A stretch of 60,000 bases of DNA from Lineus longissimus (Eukaryota > Nemertea > Pilidiophora > Heteronemertea > Lineidae), in NCBI RefSeq assembly GCF_910592395.1, contig NC_088325.1, forward strand, positions 6,045,501 through 6,105,500, in the 5' to 3' direction. Shown here piece after piece: positions 46,709 through 59,035 of the stretch (position 1 is the stretch's first letter; each line of letters begins with the position of its first letter). The translations under genes and the position numbers were made by a program. Under the pieces are notes generated by a model, which was given only the letters and a program-made list of their open reading frames with translations, was not told where the DNA came from and made no database searches.

Positions 46709-48113
46709 TTATTTTACAATAATAAGAATTAAACTGCCAACAACAGCATAGAGTAAAAACTTGATTGTTTCATGGGTATCATCAGATTTACTGATCACAG
46801 CAGTCTTACTGGTTTCATCAAGCTTTTTAGTCTCTTCAGACTTTTTAGTTTCATCGGTCTTTTTAGTCTCATCAGATTTACTGGTTTCAGCAGTGTTATT
46901 ATTTTCATGTTTAACAGGGCTTAGCTCTTTGGGTGCGGTAGTAGTTGTAGTCTTAACCCTTATTTTCTTAGCAGTGTGACCTTGCATCAATGGAGGAGGG
47001 ATAGTCTTTTCATTGTTAATGTCATTCTTACCAGGCTTCAAGTGTTTAGTTGCTACCAGAATATTGTTATTGTAATTCTCGATCTTACCGATCTTGAGTA
47101 TCATGTCAGACTCTATGATGTACAGGCCTGGGGCAATTACATAGTCTAATCGTGTGTGAGTGTCCGACAGTGCTTTCTGGTATCTTGCAATTGAGGTAGG
47201 GATATCCACATGCTGTTCAATTGAATCACTTAGCAGCTTGATGAATTCCTTATGTGCGTCTAACTCTGTTCCTGGCTGTCCAGTAATCGGGGTTCTAGTG
47301 AGGGCCTGTGATCCCAGTATACAGTAAACATATGTTCTGATGGAATCATTCAATCTTTCTATCCCTGTATTCGAGAAACCTGATGACTTAAGAGTCATGA
47401 ATTGTTGGTATGTTTGACATGGTTTCTGTGTAATGACATCAAATACATTCTTGTGTTGTTTGACGAGCCACTTAAAAAAGGTGTCAGGGTACTTGAAATC
47501 ATCCATCCCAGCGTCCCAGTCTTTTGTAAACATCGAGGGCATTCTATTCTCGTGAACTTGCATTAAGAAGAAATTGATTTTCGAATTATTGATGTAATAG
47601 CCAGGATCAGTTATGTTTGGATTGTAAGCCGGTACACTCCACGAAGTCCATCCGTCATTGTTTGCAAACACTGAAAAATCTAATTCGTCTTTTAAGCCAA
47701 ACTCACTTAGTAACTCGCCTAGTTTCCTACGGTTTATGTTATTGTTTGATTCGTTGAAATTGCTTTCTCAAAAATGGGGATATCAAGGTTCTTCATTAAT
47801 TTTTCTGATTTGATAGTAGGTGTGGCACCTGTAAAATGATTTGATCATTTGATTGCTGGTGTTCAGGTGCTCGAGTGAAATGCCACATCCAGTTGTCGCG
47901 AACCAGACGGCCATGTTAAACTGATTCTGGTAGAACGTCAGTGGGTTTTTTTCAAGTCTAAGACAATCATCTCTGTTTTTCAATTTTAAAAACCCCGGCG
48001 TGATATCACTTTCTTGTACTTTGAAAAAAGCTGTTAGCAGTAACATAGGCATCAAAGTGATAGAAGTCAAATGTAAACTTATTCTTATGCTTCGTTGCCA
48101 ATGGGTAATACAT
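46709..48113 (-). pseudogene. Conserved Polinton protein (26640 family) with tail anchor, frameshifted
   Basis: The start ATG at 48113 follows ATAAATA. Motifs MAVWFATTGCGIS and RLNDSIRTYVYCILGSQ match the Polinton B protein at 26640-27734. Shifts near 48040 and between 47790 and 47670 break the frame. Unlike the B copy it has a C-terminal tail of KSDETKK-type repeats and ends in a membrane anchor (FLLYAVVGSLILIIVK). This is the right-most recognisable gene of Polinton A. Confidence 0.78.
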
Positions 48114-48221
48114 TATTTATTTTTACTTGAATTTTGGTTAGGTCAAACGTTAGTAGATGGCAGCACTGGCGCAATTACTGGTAAATAGGCCTACCTGACA
48201 TTGATCCAAGGACTGCGTTTA

Positions 48222-48290
48222 ATGGCCGAGTGGGAGCTTTATTATACACCTGAGGTTAGGATTTGGTGTGGGTTCGTTTCCCGGCGAAGG
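48222..48290 (+). mobile_element. tRNA-derived SINE head
   Basis: A box TGGCCGAGTGG (48223-48233) and B box GGTTCGTTTCC (48271-48281) at tRNA-like spacing, in Ser/Leu-tRNA style. It cannot fold as a complete tRNA as far as I can see, so a SINE is more likely. The 3' extent is unclear. Confidence 0.6.
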
Positions 48291-48412
48291 AAACATATGA
48301 GGACTGGTTTTCTTTGTGGCTAATAGAGCGATCGTAAAATTATCACGGCGTGATAAGTTTTTGTCCCAGTAAGATAATTCTTTTGGGGTTAATTTTTTAA
48401 TGTAACAATTGC

Positions 48413-48540
48413 AGTAATAGGGAAACGCGGCGTTTTTTTCTATGTTAGGTTTTTGGTAGTTTTTGGCATGAAAACGAAGTTTTCTTGCCAAATTTCCAGA
48501 AATAGTCGTAGGTAAATCGTACATACGTTTCCCTATTACT
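48413..48540. mobile_element. 128-bp MITE with 15-bp inverted ends
   Basis: AGTAATAGGGAAACG (48413-48427) and its exact inverse CGTTTCCCTATTACT (48526-48540). No coding content and no clear target duplication. Confidence 0.7.
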
Positions 48541-48899
48541 AATATCTATATGAATTCTTTTTCATGTCGACATTAAGTCAACCAATGGGAATCGTGAGTG
48601 AAAATGTAAGGTAATTTTTTTTTTTTAAATGGTGGACGGGGGCTCCCAAAACGTCTTTTTTCCTTTGAATTTTGCCAGAATACGATCCATTCATAGAAGT
48701 AAAAAGAAATTAAAAAAGGGTTTTCATTGCCTGAGCGACGTCGTGGAAGGTCACATGCCTGAGATAATAGATTCATGCGAGAAACTTGCATAAATACAAA
48801 AATCATGTTTTAAGTGAGGCGAAATGGTGCCGTGATCAGTCGTGCTGTCACCTAATCACAGATCACGGCAACACTGGGCGCCCGTGACTGCGCCATTCA
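48541..48899. other. Intergenic host DNA
   Basis: Contains a T10 run near 48610 but no gene, repeat or RNA that I recognise. Confidence 0.5.
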
Positions 48900-49085
48900 T
48901 TGTTAAGATATAAATCTTTATTACGCATCTGTTTGACACAAATACACTTCATGTGCTGTCGAGTCCCGCAGGTGCCTGAGTGCAGCACATCTGATCAGAC
49001 ACCAGAGCATTTGCTCCAGAACTGCCCACTCTTGGACACCAAGAAAATGGCCGTGCGTGAATCAATCGAGACAAAGCTCTGGTGA
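48900..49085 (+). pseudogene. LINE ORF2 C-terminal fragment
   Basis: The frame CRVPQVPECSTSDQTPEHLLQNCPLLDTKK has the Cys/His spacing (C-x-C...H-x4-C) of the C-terminal zinc motif in many non-LTR retrotransposon ORFs. Only about 60 codons remain. Confidence 0.6.
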
Positions 49086-49533
49086 TCAAGGAAGGAACAA
49101 GAGACAACAATCAGGTTTATTAGAGGCATAGGTCTCGTTGTGTAGCACAGCAATGAAAAGAAAATTGCACGCTAAGAAGAAAAGGACCTATTGCATGGTT
49201 CCTGCGACAAAGAAGGACAGATATAATGTGATTGGGATATTACACTCTAGCAATTTTCGATACCTTAGATAATCGACAAAATGTCACTGCTCAAAGTGTC
49301 AATTTAGTTGGAGAAGATTATCAGGAAAGGAAACAACAGTGCCCATTCCTTTAAGACACTGAATGTGAAATATGTACCACTGACACAAACCTCATATCGT
49401 TCGTGCATGTCAGATTTTTCGGTATTTTACCGAATGGTCATCGAGATCTCAAGTATCAAATACGATGCATTCTTATCCGCGGACACTCGATATTCAATTT
49501 TCAACGCCACATCGGAATCTGTCTGGTGCCACC

Positions 49534-50395
49534 TTGTCATCATTGAGGTCAATGAAATATCTCGGTTTCTATAGGAGTACGCATCTGATGATGCCACCTT
49601 GTTATTGTGACATTAGAAATTGCTTACTATATCTGTAATTATTATTTCTATGTTCCTCCCTAGCCCTGGTGAACCCAGACACCCAGGATCGTTAACCGTT
49701 ATGGGTTTCAACACCTTCCTTCTTAAGTGCTCCTTTCCATTGTTTTATAATATCTATCTTTTAAGCTGTTTGACCCCTTTTACGATCTTCCTGATTAGCA
49801 GCTGGTTACTAGGCCTCTGCCCTTGGCCCTGTCTGATAATCTTGTATTGATGCTGCTGTGTACTGATTGGTTGTTTCCTTAATTACTGAGTGCTAGTTGT
49901 CATCATTGAGGTCAATGAAATATCTCGGTTTATAGGAGTACGCATCTGATGATGCCACCTTGTTATCATGGGGGATATTGAAATATCTCGGTTTCAATGG
50001 GAGTACGCATTTGATGATGCCACCTTGTCATCATGGGGATATTGAAATATCTTGGTCACCATGGGAGTACGCATCTGATGATGCCACCTTGTCATCATGG
50101 GGATATTGAAATATCTTGGTCACCATGGGAGTACGCATTTGATGATGCCACCTTGTCATCATGGGGGACATTGAAATATCTTGGTCACCATGGGAGTACG
50201 CATTTGATGATGCCACCTTGTCATCATGGGGGTTATTGAAATATCTCGGTTTCCATGGGAGTACGCATCTGATGATGCCACCTTGTCAACTTGGGGGTTA
50301 TTGACATATCTCGGTTTCCATGGGAGTACGCATTTGATGACGCCACCTTGTCATCATGGGGGTTATTGAAATATCTCGGTTTCCATGGGAGCTGC
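49534..50395. repeat. Minisatellite with roughly 65-bp unit
   Basis: Units share GAAATATCTCGGTTTCCATG, GGGAGTACGCAT and TGATGATGCCACCTTGTCAT. One copy is at 49534-49606, one at 49897-49968, then a compact run of about seven units to 50395. The 290 bp between the first two copies is unrelated. Confidence 0.85.
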
Positions 50396-51871
50396 TGCTG
50401 CAAAGTAAGTTTTAGTTATCCGTGTTTTCTTGATGCTGACTTGATCACTAGTTGATCATGAATCGTCCAATCATATGTTTGGTAACTCTGGCTAATATAA
50501 CCTTCTGGCATTACCAAAGCCACCCAAGGTCAATGTCACCTGCAAAGGTTAGGGTCATCTGAGAATGTTGCTCTTCATGTATTCAGTGTAAAAAATAAAG
50601 ACAGTAATATTTGGTGGGCCAAAGAAAACGTCACTAAATTCAGGATTTGATATATCAAATGATATGTTAATACGTTGCACACATTTGTAGTTAGTTGTTG
50701 ATTATGCTTGTTGAAAAGGCCAAGGTTTTGGGTTTCATTGCTTTGTCACAGTAAAAAATTCAAATGCTGTTTCAGAAAATGACGTGCCGGATGGCATTTG
50801 TCACCTTTGACTGCAGAAATCATTGCCTCGACGATGATTATATTTTCTAATAAGATGGCGCACCCTGACATTCAATTTGCATGACCTACGCTCGATTATT
50901 TTTGGACTTGAACGACTTTGCAATTGAGCGTCAGAAATGTGGAATATCCTCGATTTTTATTTTTTGACATGTGATTGGGTGGCTGCTGTTTAATGAATTG
51001 TCAAGTAAAAATATTGCACCCCTGATAAAAAGGATCAACGTATTGAAGGTAGAAAATCACAACACCAAAAATGTAACTGCAAAGTTTTGCACGTTAACGC
51101 CCCAACATTGGGCGACTTTTTGTAGGTCACCCGATACATCCGATTTTGATATGCATTAGGGTTAATAACATGCTCGTTGAATTTCCTCGAGTGTAACTCC
51201 GAGTATCCGATGACAACATTTTACAAGAATATAAAAAAGTCAATTTAAAAGCGCCGTAGGCGATAACCACACTCGTTCATGCCATACCAAAGTTACCCTT
51301 ATCACGCCCTGCTGCAGTCAAGACCTGGATTTGTAGCTGCTTTGTAATTTTTTAAGTAATCACACCCGTGGCTGTCTTGGCCACTCGATCAGCGGTTAAA
51401 TTGGTCTATCGAGCCAACAACACAATCATTCGTGTGATGTTTACCCTCATAAAAATCGCATGGTCGTCATTGTCTATTCTTTGCTCTTCACAACTTATAA
51501 AACTTTCGAATATTTGGAGGCTTAACATGTGATAAGTCACTGAGGGTCTGTCGAATGCGACTGAAGAATCTTGTCCCTGGTTGATCGGCATGTACATGCA
51601 AGAGCAAGAAAAAAATCCGCCACATTTTGGACATGAAAACCCTATGGTAGACTCCATTCCTTCCCCAAATCTAGTTCATGACGAGAGCAATCGGAAGAGA
51701 CTAATTGCGAAAGAGCCTAGCACTAAAAAAACCCATATCTCCAAATAAGTCAAAATCCAAAGAATGCAAGATGGAGAGTTGGAAGGGAAATAAAATTGAC
51801 TGGTAAATGAAGTGTTATTGTTTCTGGTCAGTTTATTCTTTCAAATGACGCTCAAATACAGAATAGTCGGT
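50396..51871. other. Intergenic host DNA downstream of the Link gene
   Basis: No convincing gene or repeat. A short minus-strand frame at 51406-51657 has a few Cys pairs but no family support. Confidence 0.5.
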
Positions 51872-54800
51872 CTAATGACATTTGCCGTCCTTATAATCGC
51901 ATTGCTTGGTGTCCTTGTCGAAGTAGAGACCGAGGGGACATGGCATGATGTAGTCTTTTTCGTTGGAGCAGGTGTGGAAGATGGTGCAGTCTTGTGGATC
52001 GGCATAGTCACCATTAGCCTTGCCCTTGCATTCGGCGAACGGTTCCGATTCGTGAACTAGAATGAAGATCTACAAACAGTGATAAGTTTCAAAAATACAC
52101 TTGTCTCGCCAAACAGAAGTGACGTAATGTCTTCCCCGATGATGTATTTGTCTCGCCGCTCTCCAATCTTCGCTAACATGCTAAGAAGATAGAAGCTCGT
52201 TCTTGAGTCTGGAACGCTACTCTCTGTTCTAAAGTATAATCGTTACCAATCTCCTTAGCTGCGGAATGACGGAGAATTAAAATATATCTTTGAAATCATA
52301 AGTATGTTTCTTTTTTCACTGTCTTTGCTACGGTGGCCCATTAGGGACATCATGTTTTTTTTTAGATTCAAATACGATTTTTTTTTCTCGAATTTTCTCC
52401 ACGGAATTAAGTATTTTCTCCACGGAATTAAGTATTTTCTCCACGGAAATAAATACTTTTCTCCACGGAAATAACATTTATCTCCACGGAAATAACATTT
52501 ATCTCCACGGAAATAAATACTTTTCTCCACGGAAATAAATACTTTTCTCCACGGAAATAACATTTATCTCCACGGAAATAACATTTATCTCCACGGAAAT
52601 AAATACTTTTCTCCACGGAAATAAATATTTTTCTCCACGGAAATAACATTTATCTCCACGGAAATAAATACTTTTCTCCACGGAAATAAATACTTTTCTC
52701 CACGGAAATAACATTTATCTCCACGGAAATAACATTTATCTCCACGGAAATAAATACTTTTCTCCACGGAAATAAATATTTTTCTCCACGGAAATAACAT
52801 TTATCTCCACGGAAATAAATACTTTTCTCCACGGAAATAAATACTTTTCTCCACGGAAATAACATTTATCTCCACGGAAATAAATACTTTTCTCCACGGA
52901 AATAAATACTTTTCTCCACGGAAATAACATTTATCTCCACGGAAATAACATTTATCTCCACGGAAATAAATACTTTTCTCCACGGAAATAAATACTTTTC
53001 TCCACGGAAATAAATATTTTTCTCCACGGAAATAACATTTATCTCCACGGAAATAAATACTTTTCTCCACGGAAATAAATACTTTTCTCCACGGAAATAA
53101 CATTTATCTCCACGGAAATAAATACTTTTCTCCACGGAAATAAATACTTTTCTCCACGGAAATAACATTTATCTCCACGGAAATAACATTTATCTCCACG
53201 GAAATAAATACTTTTCTCCACGGAAATAAATACTTTTCTCCACGGAAATAAATACTTTTCTCCACGGAAATAACATTTATCTCCACGGAAATAAATACTT
53301 TTCTCCACGGAAATAAATACTTTTCTCCACGGAAATAACATTTATCTCCACGGAAATAACATTTATCTCCACGGAAATAAATACTTTTCTCCACGGAAAT
53401 AAATACTTTTCTCCACGGAAATAAATACTTTTCTCCACGGAATTAAGTATTTTCTCCGCGGAAATAACATTTATCTCCACGGAAATAAATACTTTTCTCC
53501 ACGGAAATAAATACTTTTCTCCACGGAATTAAGTATTTTCTCCGCGGAAATAACATTTATCTCCACGGAAATAAATACTTTTCTCCACGGAAATAAATAC
53601 TTTTCTCCACGGAATTAAGTATTTTCTCCGCGGAAATAACATTTATCTCCACGGAAATAAATACTTTTCTCCACGGAAATAAATACTTTTCTCCACGGAA
53701 TTAAGTATTTTCTCCGCGGAAATAAATAATTGATTCCGCTGATATGATTGGTCCTGCATTTTAGAGGACGAGGTCAAGGTGAAACTATTAACCCTTAAAC
53801 CCCAACCTTGCGGTAGGCTCGGGAACCAAGCTGTACAGGCGCTGCCCGCTGGAACACGAGGCCGCTTGTCAATCCCGTTTGACATTGTCAGATCTGACTA
53901 TACGTGTATAGTGTTGGCATGAAGACTGTGGAAGATGTAAGTAACACGATGATTGTCAGATTTGATACGTTTTGAATCATAAAAATGCAGTTGGTAGCAT
54001 CTTTGTAGAGTGGCCTAGTATCAGTGAAGAAAACGGTACGTGGAGACCCACTGCCGATGTTATGTATAGCTAGCTACTGCGCGCGATAGCTAGCTATACA
54101 TAACATCGGCAGTGGGTCTCCACGTACCGTTTTCTTCACTGATACTAGGCCACTCTACAAAGATGCTACCAACTGCATTTTTATGATTCAAAACGTATCA
54201 AATCTGACAATCATCGTGTTACTTACATCTTCCACAGTCTTCATGCCAACACTATACACGTATAGTCAGATCTGACAATGTCAAACGGGATTGACAAGCG
54301 GCCTCGTGTTCCAGCGGGCAGCGCCTGTACAGCTTGGTTCCCGAGCCTACCGCAAGGTTGGGGTTTAAGGGTTAATAGTTTCACCTTGACCTCGTCCTCT
54401 AAAATGCAGGACCAATCATATCAGCGGAATCAATTATTTATTTCCGCGGAGAAAATACTTAATTCCGTGGAGAAAAGTATTTATTTCCGTGGAGATAAAT
54501 GTTATTTCCGCGGAGAAAATACTTAATTCCGTGGAGAAAAGTATTTATTTCCGTGGAGAAAAGTATTTATTTCCGTGGAGATAAATGTTATTTCCGCGGA
54601 GAAAATACTTAATTCCGTGGAGAAAAGTATTTATTTCCGTGGAGAAAAGTATTTATTTCCGTGGAGATAAATGTTATTTCCGTGGAGATAAATGTTATTT
54701 CCGTGGAGAAAAGTATTTATTTCCGTGGAGAAAAGTATTTATTTCCGTGGAGATAAATGTTATTTCCGTGGAGAAAAGTATTTATTTCCGTGGAGAAAAG

Positions 54801-56472
54801 TATTTATTTCCGTGGAGATAAATGTTATTTCCGCGGAGAAAATACTTAATTCCGTGGAGAAAAGTATTTATTTCCGTGGAGAAAAGTATTTATTTCCGTG
54901 GAGATAAATGTTATTTCCGCGGAGAAAATACTTAATTCCGTGGAGAAAAGTATTTATTTCCGTGGAGAAAAGTATTTATTTCCGTGGAGATAAATGTTAT
55001 TTCCGTGGAGAAAAGTATTTATTTCCGTGGAGAAAAGTATTTATTTCCGTGGAGATAAATGTTATTTCCGTGGAGAAAAATATTTATTTCCGTGGAGAAA
55101 AGTATTTATTTCCGTGGAGATAAATGTTATTTCCGTGGAGATAAATGTTATTTCCGTGGAGAAAAGTATTTATTTCCGTGGAGAAAAGTATTTATTTCCG
55201 TGGAGATAAATGTTATTTCCGTGGAGAAAAATATTTATTTCCGTGGAGAAAAGTATTTATTTCCGTGGAGATAAATGTTATTTCCGTGGAGATAAATGTT
55301 ATTTCCGTGGAGAAAAGTATTTATTTCCGTGGAGAAAAGTATTTATTTCCGTGGAGAAAATACTTAATTCCGTGGAGAAAATACTTAATTCCGTGGAGAA
55401 AATTCGAGAAAAAAAAATCGTATTTGAATCTAAAAAAAAACATGATGTCCCTAATGGGCCACCGTACTTTGCTGAGGGATTGTTCAAATTGTTTGATAGT
55501 ATCGTTTAAAACTCCAGTATCGGCAAGGTTATAAGGTCGAAATTATGGCTATATAATGATTTGCAATCATTAGTTAACTGTGATCACGGGCCTTCTAGAA
55601 AGGATTGTATGGAATTCCTGTTGAATTGGATAATAATATTCAGAACCATGTAATTACAACTGAACTGAACAAGATACAATTGTATACTCACGGACACAGT
55701 TTGCATCCCAGCCTTCTTTCCCTGCCCAGCCCCAGCCAAGAGGAGTTGGTTTACAATAGACTACCCCAGTTTTATGAAGACAGCCGCTGCTATCTTCTTG
55801 CGAAGAGAATGCAACTTTTCCACCTTCAATCCAGCCGCAGGAACATCGGCTGAATCCAGAATCATAGGCAGCATGCATCTAAGCATCAGTTGCCAGCACC
55901 ATGCCCTTGGCCGCGCATGCAGTTCTCGCCGCCTCTTCAGACGGGATCATATACTGCTGCCCATCCTTACGCACCAAGTGCATCGAATCTGAAAGTGAAA
56001 CAAGCCGAGAGATAAAAATCGGATGATGATAAAGAAAAAGGGGGCCGAGAAGACAAACACGAAATGACTGACTGCGGATACGGGATGGCATTTCACAACC
56101 GTAGCTGTAGCGCCCAGTTATCAGTATTACTATCATCACACATTGGAGCAGACAGTAGTTACTCTGATTACTACTAGATACTCCGGGCCTTAAACAAGGT
56201 CCACCCGAAAACGGTGGGTCACCACTCTAGTCAGTTTTTGAGCAACGGCTTCAATGGTGATGAGGAGAAGGTCGAACCTGAGAAAGTATGCGCCTAATTG
56301 GCCACCAGACTTCCTTTAACCTAGTCCCTAAAGACATCAAGGGTAAACTTAAAAAAGAATGGTATTCGATCAAAAAATATCCAGGAATCTACTCATACTA
56401 CTGGCATAACCTACCTTTAGCCTCCACATAGATGGCGAAGGCAACCACAGCTAGCAATACGAGGAGCTTCAT
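51872..56472 (-). CDS. Secreted Link-domain plus chitin-binding (peritrophin-A) protein, with one premature TAG
   Basis: Three exons on the minus strand. Exon 1 (56472-56415) encodes a signal peptide, MKLLVLLAVVAFAIYVEAK. Exon 2 (55988-55692) encodes a Link domain: EEAARTACAAKGMVLATDA, a TAG at 55879-55881 where Link domains have Gln, then MHAAYDSGFSRCSCGWIEGG and WDANCV. Exon 3 (52056-51872) encodes a CBM14 domain: AECKGKANGDYADPQDC, FHTCS, MPCPLGLYFD, QCDYKDGKC, then a stop. Splice sites are GTAGGT, GTGAGT and pyrimidine-AG, with phases that match. Without the TAG the product would be 179 residues. Link domains bind hyaluronan and CBM14 binds chitin, so an extracellular matrix, mucus or immune-barrier role is likely. 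A foldback element occupies intron 2. Confidence 0.82.
52386..53728. repeat. CTCCACGGAAATAA minisatellite, left arm
   Basis: About 60 units of 21-22 bp in three variants: CTCCACGGAAATAAATACTT, CTCCACGGAAATAACATTTA and CTCCACGGAATTAAGTATTT. Variants alternate in higher-order blocks of 65-86 bp. Confidence 0.93.
54439..55400. repeat. Same minisatellite, inverted, right arm
   Basis: Inverse orientation of the left-arm array with fewer units (about 45), so the arms have changed copy number since they arose. Confidence 0.93.
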
Positions 56473-58002
56473 TTTTTATCTGAAGCAGAAGACGAAATAG
56501 ACAGATCTGCGGGCAGTACAATACGCTGTTTGTCGACGAGGTTTATCATCGAGTTTGCACCTCGGTCACACAGTAACAGAGCATCATTAAAACTTGAAAT
56601 TGTATGCACTGTACATGGTCATGTAGAATTAGCGGAATGAGTGGATTCTGGGCTTCAATCACCTGGAAAAGCCAGTATTTGTCGCGATGATCGTAGCCAT
56701 GCCTTAACTTTGAAGGCGATAGGAGGTATGTAATACAGCGCTGCGCACGGCTACCGACTGAAATAAACTGTCCCTACAGACCAGTTTTCATGCCTCATTG
56801 CGAGTCATGGTTTAACGACTGTAAAAAGCGACTTTCAAATAATCTTTGTGGCGTCTCGAACAAATTAAGTGTCAGTCCATGATACCACCATGCAGAGGGT
56901 GGCAAGGTGGGGGTCAACCGTTTTTAACGAGATTAGGTATGCAAGATCCTTCCACTAAGACATCATTACACAGCAATTGATGACTCTCAAAAATCACTAG
57001 CAACCGAGTTAGGGGCAGGCCTAGTTAGGGGGCTTGTTTTAGCTTTTTTCCCCCTATTTTTTGTGTATTTTTGGGTCAATGTTGGGCACTCCTGCAGAGA
57101 CTAAAAAAAATAGCTGGATTTTCCCCCTTTGTATGATGGAAGTATTTGATGAGATCTTCCATTCTGCAACAGGTCATTGAGTAACACTTCATACTTTGGT
57201 CGTGCTAGGCCTAGTAATTATGCATACCTAGGGGCAGTGCTTAGGAAGAGCTCTCTATCGACGCTCATATCTCCAACACTGCAGGTCTTTGAATGCTGTG
57301 GCTTGCACATGATAAAGGTAATGATACCTACTTTCAAAATCAGAAATAAAATTTCCGGCCGCTTTTACTGTTTTCCCAGGATAAACCAAGGAAAAAGTGC
57401 TATTTTCCACCAAAATGACACTCATTGGCTAGTGCTGCCACCTTGTGTACACTTGATGAATTATAAAATAAATGCATAATGAACACATAATTTATGCTTG
57501 GTGCTGGCCATGAGGATTAGTATTTACTGTCAACCACCATGATCACCCCCCCCCCCCCCCCCCCCCATGCCTAGGCCTACTAACCTATTTTAAGTAGGCC
57601 TACCGGTAAATAACTCCACTTGCATTTTTCCCCCCAAAAAAGAACAAGCTCATCACTACAAATTTGCCCTTGATGAAAGCCCTTTGGGGAATTGGGCCCC
57701 ATAGGTCCTGAAATGCTGATTTGAATTTCAAATAACATTTCGGCCTTGGCCTACCTGATGGCAACGTAATTGAATAAGCTACATGTAGGCCTTCTTACAG
57801 TCCGAAAACCTAAAGAAACCCCCTGTTGGTGAGGATGCTAATGTTGACCCATTCATTAGCCTGTGCCATGCTGCCAGAGCATGTTGTAAGGGTTGGACCC
57901 CCCCCCCCCCCCCATGGCTAAGGTACCTGAAGGGCATGTGGTATGACCTACTAATACATCTTTATCAACCCATGCAGGGATTATCCTGTTCCTGACGCGT
58001 TA
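56473..58002. other. Intergenic host DNA upstream of the Link gene
   Basis: Promoter side of the Link gene. It contains two poly-C runs (57547-57566, 57899-57914) and several TAGGCCTA strings. No other gene is supported; the frame at 57177-57479 shows no family signal. Confidence 0.5.
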
Positions 58003-58430
58003 ACAATAATAGCCGCACTTACACCACCTGGAAATGGACCACCAATCTTGGTTCGGGAACCAATGCCGCACCATCGAAAATCCACCAAGCGCTTACACCA
58101 GCGCTGCAGCTAGTTATAAAATCCGGCTACAGATGGCGCGCAAACAATAAGCAGAACGCGGAAAGCCTTGGCAGAAAGCGCCATTTCGAAAGCGCCGCCT
58201 GGAGCCGAACCATCTAACTAGCTAATTGCCGAACCATTTGCGCGTACACCACGACAAAGCCGAGCTTTTAACAAGCCGGGCGAATTTGGACCATCAAGCT
58301 TGGTGGGACAAATTCGCTCGGCAATTTGTATCGGCAATGGATTGCCGAACCAATTTGTCGCGGCAATGTGGTGGTGTAAGTGCAATTGGTCCACCAATAT
58401 TTCGTGGTGTAAGCGCAGCTATTGTTGCAA
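58003..58430. mobile_element. MITE (about 428 bp) with CTTACACCAC inverted ends
   Basis: The left end reads ACAATAATAGCCGCACTT then ACACCAC; the right end is the inverse GTGGTGTAAGCGCAGCTATTG. Ends match at about 21 of 24 positions. The interior repeats 'ttggtccacca' and 'ttgccgaacc' motifs and has no coding capacity. Confidence 0.75.
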
Positions 58431-58737
58431 AATGACTGTAAAAAATTGGTCGCACTGATCGTAAACATGGTCTTATTTTTCAAGATGAGAGTATGTTGAT
58501 GATAAGAAAACGTACACCACAAATAATAGACCAGTATTCCTTAAAGGACCAGGGGCCTGATTCACAAAGCACTCTTGGGTCCGTAACATACTCTTAGATA
58601 ACACTTAAGGAGTTAAGTGGTATTCACAAAAGACCTTTAAAATTACGCAAATACATAGTGTAATCGTAACTCTACGTGAGGTACCGGACCCATCTTAGTG
58701 TACACTTAGGGCATTTGGTAAGGCAACGCGCGCTAGA

Positions 58738-59035
58738 ATGGCGGCTGTAATATTTGCTGAAGAAGACGTCAGACGAGCTCTCTGTCGGGAACGGGTTTTC
58801 GGGATCGGTTGCACCCTCTTGATGAATATGACTACGTCGATTTGTTCAAACGGTACAGGATGTGTCGGTGATGTAACGGTGATGCCAGTCACATCAGCCA
58901 ACCTAGTGTCTCAAGGGTTGTTTTACGAGTTTCTACGGCACTGGTGAGAAAGGTACAGCAATTCGTTTCATTCCCTCAGTCGGATGCCCAGGAACGTATT
59001 ATTGAGGGTTTCTACAGCGAGCGACGCAGAATAAT
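58738..59035 (+). pseudogene. Harbinger transposase N-terminal fragment
   Basis: One frame reads RERVFRDRLHPLDEYDYVDLFKRYRM, shifted soon after; another gives VSTALVRKVQQFVSFPQ and ERIIEGFY. These are HARBI1-like N-terminal signatures (RDR.nPLd.yDd, then a segment before the catalytic Asp). The catalytic DDE core is absent. Several frame changes. Confidence 0.7.

Larger units (their letters stand above)
1..48113. mobile_element. Polinton/Maverick A, decayed and interrupted (left end outside window)
   Basis: After setting aside the nested insertions at 4222-16351, 17368-32530, 38091-42229 and 44169-45760, the remaining DNA encodes a Polinton set: PolB in three pieces, integrase with chromodomain, HNH nuclease, FtsK/HerA-type ATPase start, capsid remnant, two penton/fibre-like genes and small membrane proteins. 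Many of these have counterparts in Polinton B. Frameshifts and in-frame stops in PolB, integrase, capsid and other genes show it is a fossil. The first gene is open at base 1, so the left end is not in the window. The right limit is set by the start of the last recognisable gene at 48113; no terminal inverted repeat was recognised there. Confidence 0.8.
52329..55465. mobile_element. Foldback element (giant palindrome) in intron 2 of the Link gene
   Basis: Left (from 52329) and right (to 55465) ends read TACGGTGGCCCATTAGGGAC and its inverse. Arms of about 1.75 and 1.37 kb meet at a near-perfect centre around 54080 (GCTAGCTACTGCGCGC). Each arm is mostly a minisatellite plus about 330 bp of unique sequence near the centre. 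CTTTGCT occurs on both outer flanks, suggesting a 7-8 bp target duplication; TA is the alternative. No protein is encoded. Confidence 0.85.

Noticed and set aside
48113-48220. Right terminal inverted repeat of Polinton A
   Set aside because: No sequence starting or ending in a Polinton-like terminus could be matched, since the left end lies outside the window.
50031-50239. Overlapping ORFs in the 65-bp minisatellite
   Set aside because: Open frames on both strands come from the repeat; no protein features.
51406-51657. Cys-rich minus-strand ORF (FSCPKCGGFFSCSC)
   Set aside because: Only one cysteine cluster, no splice or promoter support and no recognisable zinc-finger spacing beyond it.
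52386-55400. Repetitive ORFs with FPWRK and ISVEK units as a repeat protein
   Set aside because: All frames of a 21-22 bp minisatellite stay open by chance; units are not multiples of three throughout and occur on both strands in mirror image.
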